This document shows, in pieces, positions 59,405 through 64,000 of a stretch of DNA of 64,000 nucleotides; the stretch's first letter is position 1, and each line of letters opens with the position of its first letter. The DNA comes from an uncultured Flavobacterium sp. (GTDB taxonomy: Bacteria; Bacteroidota; Bacteroidia; Flavobacteriales; Flavobacteriaceae). The stretch covers positions 1 to 64,000 of the forward strand of contig NZ_OY730245.1 in the NCBI RefSeq assembly GCF_963422545.1, given 5' to 3'. Below the pieces are notes generated by a model that worked only from the letters and a program-made list of their open reading frames with translations, had not been told where the DNA came from and ran no database searches. The position numbers and the translations under genes were made by a program.

Positions 59405-60640
59405 ATGAAAAATAAAATAGTTTATTTCAGTGGCGCTATTTTAATGTCGCTGACTTCATTTGCACAAAGTATTTCGAGTTCTCCTTATTCATTATATGGA
59501 GTAGGAAGTTTGTACGATTCTGATTTTGGATCGCTTCCTTCAATTGGTTCTTCAGGTATTGCATTACCTTCAGATACGTTTATAAATAATTTAAATCCGG
59601 CGTCATTAGGTTATTTGCCTCTGAATCATTTTATGTTTGATATTGGGGGAAAAGCGATTGCGACAACTTATCAGAGTGGTTCAAGAAGCGAAAAGCGCAA
59701 TAATTTTCAATTTTCGCATATTGCTTTTGCATTTCCGGTTACTAAAAACTCTGGATTTAGTGTTGCCTTACGTCCTTATTCAAGTGCAACATTTAAAATC
59801 TCCAATTTAAAACTACCAATTTCAGACAGCCAGGAATATTATTATTTAACTGCAGCGGGTTCCGGCGGATTAAACAATTTTGATTTTTCGTATGGATATC
59901 GGTTTGGAAAAAAACTTTCTGTAGGAGCATCGGCTGCTGTTTTGTTTGGAAACACTAGGGATGATAGAAGTTTTCTAATCGCAAATTCAGTAACGACAAT
60001 GAGTAAAAAAACAAATTATAGTGGTTTGCGGGCTACATTTGGGGCTCAGTATAAAATTGATTCAACTTTTACAATTGCTACAACCTTTAAGTTGCCAGCA
60101 CAAATTGGGGCTTCTAAAGTTCAATCGGTTCAAACAATTGCAAACGATGTAACAACCAGTATAGAGTCTAATGTTGCAACCGATATAGATGATTATTATT
60201 TGCCTTTAGAAATTGGAGTAGGAATTAGCAAGCGCTTTAAGAACAATTTAAACATGACTCTTGATTATGAAAAGAGTTTATGGAACAACACAAATCAGTC
60301 TGAATTATATGGAAATTTTGTTAATCAAGACAGATTTGCACTTGGGTTTTCTTATAATTCCAGAAAAAATGCCAGAAGATATTGGGACACGGTTCAGTAC
60401 TCTACAGGTTTGAATTTTGACACCGGTTATCTTGAAGTCGACGGAAAAAGAGTTAACAACGCAGCCATTTCTGTTGGAATTTCACTGCCAATTGAAAACA
60501 CTTTTTCCGCCGTAAATATTTCTTATTCGTATGGACAAAAAGGAAGAATCTCAGATAATCTTATCAAAGAAAACTACCATAAAATATCCCTGAATTTATC
60601 TTTGGATGGAATTTGGTTCGTCAAGCGAAAAATAGAGTAG
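59405..60640 (+). CDS. Putative outer-membrane protein (OmpP1/FadL-like)
   Basis: A 411-residue exported protein with signal peptide (ending LTSFAQ) and a strand-rich body with the segment SSPYSLYGVGSLYDSDFG and conserved N-P-A-S-L-G near residue 65, reminiscent of FadL/PorV-type barrels of Bacteroidetes. The family cannot be named for certain. It starts immediately after the DUF4270 stop, so the two are co-translated or co-transcribed, and is convergent with murI (4-bp gap). Confidence 0.8.
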   Translation: MKNKIVYFSGAILMSLTSFAQSISSSPYSLYGVGSLYDSDFGSLPSIGSSGIALPSDTFINNLNPASLGYLPLNHFMFDIGGKAIATTYQSGSRSEKRNNFQFSHIAFAFPVTKNSGFSVALRPYSSATFKISNLKLPISDSQEYYYLTAAGSGGLNNFDFSYGYRFGKKLSVGASAAVLFGNTRDDRSFLIANSVTTMSKKTNYSGLRATFGAQYKIDSTFTIATTFKLPAQIGASKVQSVQTIANDVTTSIESNVATDIDDYYLPLEIGVGISKRFKNNLNMTLDYEKSLWNNTNQSELYGNFVNQDRFALGFSYNSRKNARRYWDTVQYSTGLNFDTGYLEVDGKRVNNAAISVGISLPIENTFSAVNISYSYGQKGRISDNLIKENYHKISLNLSLDGIWFVKRKIE

Positions 60641-60644
60641 AGGT

Positions 60645-61421
60645 TTAAAAATCTTTTTCGATTACAGGGTATTTATAATTTAAAATCGATTTTAAAACTT
60701 CAGGATTTGAATTGACATAAAATGTTGGGTCGTTATTTGGAGTATCAGTAAAACCAACTTTTTCGCGTAAGACGTTTTGAGTTTGTCTGGCAACTGCTTC
60801 TCCGGAATCAATAATTTGAATATGCTCCGGCAAAATCTTTTTTATCTGCGGAATCAAATACGGATAGTGGCTACAACCCAATACCAGATAGTCAATATTA
60901 GCATCAATCATTGGTTGTAAATACGATTCTAATAATTGAGTCATCTCTGGCGAATTTAGATTTCCGTCTTCAATAAGCTGCACAAGCCCGTGACCAACTT
61001 GCTCAATTATTGTGGTATGCTGAAACATTTCGGCAGTTTTATTAAATAACTCACTATTCAATGTTCCTTGTGTAGCCAGAATGCCAATGACTTGTGTTTT
61101 CGAATTTGTGGCTGCAGGTTTTATTGCAGGTTCAATTCCTATAAATGGGATATCATATTCAGCACGAAGTTCTCTTATAGCATTTGTTGTAGCGGTGTTG
61201 CAAGCAACAACGATAATCTTGCAATTTTGCTCTAGTAAAAAATCAACATTTTTTTTGCTCAAAGCAACAATTTCTTCTTTGGTTCTTTGACCATAAGGAG
61301 CATTTTTACTATCGGCTAAATAAATTGTTTTTTCGTTTGGAAGCAGATCATGAATGGCATTCCAGATGGAAGTTCCTCCAATACCAGAATCAAAAACGCC
61401 TATAGGATTGTTGTTCGTCAT
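60645..61421 (-). CDS. murI: Glutamate racemase
   Basis: Supplies D-glutamate for peptidoglycan. It is 258 residues. The family motifs GVFDSGIGGTSIW (8-20), VACNTATTN with catalytic C74 and LGCSHYPYL with C183 are intact. Start at 61421 is only 4 bp from a perfect -7 element. It lies downstream of the bamA-ompH-ompH run in the same direction, separated by a terminator. Confidence 0.97.
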   Translation of the reverse strand: MTNNNPIGVFDSGIGGTSIWNAIHDLLPNEKTIYLADSKNAPYGQRTKEEIVALSKKNVDFLLEQNCKIIVVACNTATTNAIRELRAEYDIPFIGIEPAIKPAATNSKTQVIGILATQGTLNSELFNKTAEMFQHTTIIEQVGHGLVQLIEDGNLNSPEMTQLLESYLQPMIDANIDYLVLGCSHYPYLIPQIKKILPEHIQIIDSGEAVARQTQNVLREKVGFTDTPNNDPTFYVNSNPEVLKSILNYKYPVIEKDF

Positions 61422-61425
61422 AATA

Positions 61426-61433
61426 CAAATTTA
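61426..61433 (-). promoter_or_regulatory. -7 promoter element of murI (leaderless spacing)
   Basis: Minus-strand TAAATTTG with only four bases before the ATG, so the mRNA probably begins at the start codon. Confidence 0.5.
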
Positions 61434-61511
61434 GTATTTTTTGGAATAGATTTATATTCCAATTTAACTGAAATCTTTAAAAATTATTGTTTTTTAATTT
61501 TGGTTTAAAGT

Positions 61512-61554
61512 AAAAAAAAACTGCTCAAACTTTTTGAAAGAATTGAGCAGTTTT
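61512..61554 (-). terminator. Intrinsic terminator of the second ompH gene
   Basis: 12-bp stem (61517-61528 with 61543-61554, AAAACTGCTCAA/TTGAGCAGTTTT); on the minus strand it is followed by nine T. It lies 23 bp after the ompH stop. Confidence 0.88.
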
Positions 61555-61576
61555 GATAGTATAAGAAATCTGTTTC

Positions 61577-62080
61577 TTAGAATCCTAAATCTTTTTTAAC
61601 ATCAGCAGTAATGTTTGGACCATCAGCTAACAATAAAGTAGAACCGTCAAGAACATATTGGAAACCTTTAGCTTTTCCAACTTTTTGGATAGCAGCTCTT
61701 ACTTTTTCCATTAATGGTTTTACGATATCAGTTTCTTTTTGTTGTAGCTCTTTTTGTGCATTGTCTCTATAGTCAACAATTCTTTTTTGCATGTCTTGAA
61801 CTTCTTTAGAACGATCTCCGTTTACAGCTTCAGTTACAGTTGCAGCTTCAGCTTCATACTTTTTAATTTTTACTTGGTATTCGTCAACCATTTTTTTGTA
61901 TTCTGCATCATATGTACCGCTTAATTTTTGTAATTGGTTTTGAGCATCTAGCATTGCAGGCATTTTCGACATAATCTCGCTAACATCAACATGAGCTACC
62001 TTAGCTTGTGCGTTAATTGTGTTACTTGCTCCTAAAATTAAAATGGCAGCAATTAGTAAAGTTTTGAATTGTTTCATCAT
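61577..62080 (-). CDS. OmpH/Skp-family periplasmic chaperone 2
   Basis: A 167-residue periplasmic chaperone that holds unfolded outer-membrane proteins on their way to BamA. It has a signal peptide (ending TINAQA) and the Skp layout: short beta body (KVAHVDVSEIMSKMPA), long charged helical arm (about 45-115), and closing strands (FQYVLDGSTLLLADGPNIT). It is 14 bp downstream of a longer paralogue and shares its transcript. Confidence 0.93.
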   Translation of the reverse strand: MMKQFKTLLIAAILILGASNTINAQAKVAHVDVSEIMSKMPAMLDAQNQLQKLSGTYDAEYKKMVDEYQVKIKKYEAEAATVTEAVNGDRSKEVQDMQKRIVDYRDNAQKELQQKETDIVKPLMEKVRAAIQKVGKAKGFQYVLDGSTLLLADGPNITADVKKDLGF

Positions 62081-62094
62081 TTTTAAAATATTAA

Positions 62095-63102
62095 TTAATT
62101 ATTGGTCGTATTTGATTTTTGTGTTTCGGCTTCTTTTGCTTTTTTAGCCGCTTCTCTTTCTTCTAAAATTTTCTTTCTTCTGTCTTCTAATTCTTTTTTA
62201 CGTTGCTCGTAGAGTTTCTGTCTTTCTGCAGCTTTATCTACTGCTGGTGTTGCCGGAGTTGTTTCAGTTCCTGTTGGTGTTGCAGTTTTTGCTGTACCAT
62301 CGGTTTTAGTAGCATCCGTTGTTTTTGCTGTTTCAGAAACCGTGCCATTTTTTTTAGCTTCTCGCTCTGCCTGAATTGCTTTTCTTCTGTCGTCGTATTC
62401 TTTTTTCTTAGCTTCCTGCTCTAATCTTCTGTCTTCAATTAGTTTATCTCTGGCAGCTTTCTTTTCGTCTAATGCTTTTTGTCTGTCTTGTAATGCTGGA
62501 CTTTCATCAATAGCATTTTCTTTACTTTCTTTAGCTTCCTGATCTTTTAATTGTTTTTTAGTCAATTGTTCACGTTTGTCAGTTCTGTTTAAAATACGTA
62601 AAACCTGATCGCTAATGTCAAATCTTTTGTTACTGAAAAGCATTGTTAAATCTGATGATTTGTCAAACACAAAATCATAATTTTTAGCTTCAGCTATATC
62701 TTGGACAGCTGTAAAAACCTGATCTTGTATAGGTTTTACCAACGCCTTTTTTTGATAAATTAAACTTCCATCAGGACCAAATTGCTTTTGTTGGTAATCT
62801 AACATTTCGTCTTCAAGAAATTTGATTTCAGTTTCTCTTTCATCAATTAACTCTTTGGTAAGAAGCGCTTTTTCAGCTTTAAGGTTTTCTTTAAGAGTAT
62901 TGATGTTTAATTTCTTAGCTTCAATTTCTTGTTTCCATTTTTGAGCTTTCAACTCTAGTTGGGCTTTTGCGTCTTTATAGTCAGAAACATTTTCCAAAAT
63001 GTACTCCATATCGATGTAGCCAATCCTAGTCGTTTTTCCTTGTGCCTGACTTGTATTTGCTACAATCAAGGCTAAAAATATAAATAAAAACTGTTTTCTC
63101 AT
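62095..63102 (-). CDS. OmpH/Skp-family periplasmic chaperone 1 (with extended charged tail)
   Basis: A 335-residue Skp-family protein: signal peptide (ending TSQAQ), Skp domain (about 22-170, RIGYIDMEYILENV and YDFVFDKSSDLTMLFS), and an extra C-terminal region of about 150 residues that is almost all Lys, Glu, Arg, Ala and Asp, with a Thr/Pro-rich break (about 255-290). The tail is predicted to form a coiled coil, unlike classic Skp of about 160 residues. It lies between bamA and the shorter paralogue. Confidence 0.92.
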   Translation of the reverse strand: MRKQFLFIFLALIVANTSQAQGKTTRIGYIDMEYILENVSDYKDAKAQLELKAQKWKQEIEAKKLNINTLKENLKAEKALLTKELIDERETEIKFLEDEMLDYQQKQFGPDGSLIYQKKALVKPIQDQVFTAVQDIAEAKNYDFVFDKSSDLTMLFSNKRFDISDQVLRILNRTDKREQLTKKQLKDQEAKESKENAIDESPALQDRQKALDEKKAARDKLIEDRRLEQEAKKKEYDDRRKAIQAEREAKKNGTVSETAKTTDATKTDGTAKTATPTGTETTPATPAVDKAAERQKLYEQRKKELEDRRKKILEEREAAKKAKEAETQKSNTTNN

Positions 63103-63144
63103 AACATTACTTTATTTGGAAATTTTTAACCAACTTTAATTTAT

Positions 63145-64000
63145 CTAGAACTGTTGTCCTATGATAAAGTGCGTTTCCCAACCATTTGGTTTGTTGCTTG
63201 GCATTCCTGGTGCAGCATCAAATCCATATCCAAAATCAATACCTAACAATCCAAATGCAGGCATAAATACACGTAAACCAGCACCTGCTGAACGGTATAA
63301 ATCAAATGGGTTATAATCTTTAAACGTTGGATATGATGATCCAGCCTCTAAAAACGTTAACGCATAAATAGATGCTGACGATTTTAATGTAATTGGATAA
63401 CGTAATTCCATAGAGAATTTGTTATAAATCGTTGCTCCAATTGGCTCTCCGTTAGCATTTACAGGAGTCAAAGAGTTGTTTTTGTAACCTCTTAATCCTA
63501 TTGTCTCTCTACCATCCATTGAGTATTGCGCCATTCCGTCTCCTCCTAAATAAAAACGTTCAAATGGTACAACACCTCTTGCCTGATCATAGGCTCCTAA
63601 GAAACCAAACTCAGTCAATGTTCTTAAAACTAATTTACCATATACTTTAGTATACCAATCGGCTTTAAATTTAACTTTATAGTATTCTAACCAATTATAT
63701 CTTTTCTGATCCACTTTACCTTGGTCAGTATCTGCACTTGTATAATCAGATCCAACACTTACTGTTCCAGTTTGACTACCTATAACTTCTTGCTTGATGT
63801 AGTCTCCATTGTTAAGCGGTTTTCCATCTGCACCAGAAGTTGACGCTCCTGTCCATCTTGATTTGTATTCTTTTTGATTTTTCAAATCACCATAATCAAC
63901 ACCATTAAATAATGAGTATGGAGGTGTAATTTTTGCAGAAATACTAAATTCAGAACCGTACATTGGGAATATTGGGTTAACCCCTTTATTACTTCTTGAG
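63145..64000 (-). CDS. bamA: Outer-membrane assembly factor BamA, C-terminal part (truncated by window edge)
   Basis: The visible 284 codons are the C-terminal half of the Omp85 barrel of BamA, which inserts outer-membrane proteins. The frame is open to the window end, where NPIFPMYGSEF continues the strand typical of BamA. The closing strand ends with the aromatic F expected of barrel substrates (FIIGQQF), and the barrel includes GVVPFERFYLGGDG and RGYKNNSL, part of the conserved R-G-Y loop 6. POTRA domains lie outside the window. The ompH genes follow after 42 bp. Confidence 0.95.
   Translation of the reverse strand, partial: SRSNKGVNPIFPMYGSEFSISAKITPPYSLFNGVDYGDLKNQKEYKSRWTGASTSGADGKPLNNGDYIKQEVIGSQTGTVSVGSDYTSADTDQGKVDQKRYNWLEYYKVKFKADWYTKVYGKLVLRTLTEFGFLGAYDQARGVVPFERFYLGGDGMAQYSMDGRETIGLRGYKNNSLTPVNANGEPIGATIYNKFSMELRYPITLKSSASIYALTFLEAGSSYPTFKDYNPFDLYRSAGAGLRVFMPAFGLLGIDFGYGFDAAPGMPSNKPNGWETHFIIGQQF

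Noticed and set aside
62203..62424. Cysteine-rich plus-strand ORF
   Set aside because: Mirror of Lys/Glu/Arg codons (antisense gives Phe/Ser/Cys) of the ompH tail; not a metallothionein-like gene.
1..64000. Search for tRNA, rRNA, insertion sequences, toxin-antitoxin or phage genes
   Set aside because: No transposase, integrase, cloverleaf-like gene or defence module was recognised by reading the sequence; very diverged elements could be missed without a search tool.

Overview
The window is AT-rich, densely coding DNA from a member of the Flavobacteriaceae, most likely a gliding Flavobacterium. The evidence is SprA (the giant type IX secretion translocon protein), two PorP/SprF-family proteins, a CHU_C-type gliding-motility C-terminal domain, a RemB-like protein, DUF4270/DUF4403/DUF4907 lipoproteins, and many promoter elements that fit the Bacteroidetes -7 consensus TAnnTTTG. 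No rRNA, tRNA, CRISPR array, insertion sequence or prophage was recognised. Most of the window is chromosomal core.

Layout: 1-2.7 kb holds the end of coxB and a complete coxA (terminal oxidase). 2.8-6.1 kb is ruvB, a cytochrome P450 and queG, tightly packed. 6.1-7.2 kb is a gene-poor stretch with the decayed C-terminus of a gliding-type adhesin and a possible 57-codon ORF. 7.2-18.9 kb is a surface module: a 2901-residue secreted protein with 22 near-identical 51-residue repeats, a SprF-like protein and an OmpA/TPR/PD40 protein. 19-22.2 kb has a CBS-domain protein and the malic enzyme maeB, whose upstream regions share a perfect 20-bp motif in opposite orientation. 22.2-31 kb is ruvA, sprA, gcvH and a VanZ-like gene. 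31-34 kb is deoC and a RemB-like protein. 34.1-39.3 kb is the second cytochrome-oxidase block: heme O synthase, two subunit-III proteins, subunit IV, a cysteine-poor Sco-like protein, Sco, DUF420 and a small CxxC membrane protein.

39.3-48.9 kb contains a DUF4403 lipoprotein (minus strand), a MacB-type ABC exporter with two permeases and an adaptor, TolC, a second adaptor, and tsaB. 48.9-51.2 kb (minus) has an MscS channel, an alanine/glutamate-rich helical protein and a double-headed Nfu scaffold protein. 51.4-52.9 kb has a second PorP/SprF protein and a gamma-carbonic-anhydrase-like hexapeptide protein. 53-57.9 kb (minus) is a compact six-gene cluster: outer-membrane-like protein, Kelch lipoprotein, DUF4907 lipoprotein, LytS-type histidine kinase, secreted intradiol dioxygenase-like protein and LytTR response regulator. 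58-60.6 kb has a DUF4270 lipoprotein and an outer-membrane protein. 60.6-64 kb (minus) is murI, two OmpH/Skp chaperones and the 3' end of bamA.

Functionally the window combines envelope biogenesis (BamA, Skp, SprA), the gliding/type IX surface apparatus and its cargo, aerobic respiration with its copper and heme assembly factors, and scattered housekeeping genes. The least explained parts are the kinase/dioxygenase/Kelch cluster, the repeat adhesin with its decayed relative upstream, the shared 20-bp motif around the CBS gene, and several leader-region signals (leaderless starts, a hairpin in the mscS leader, a terminator between adhesin and sprF-like gene).
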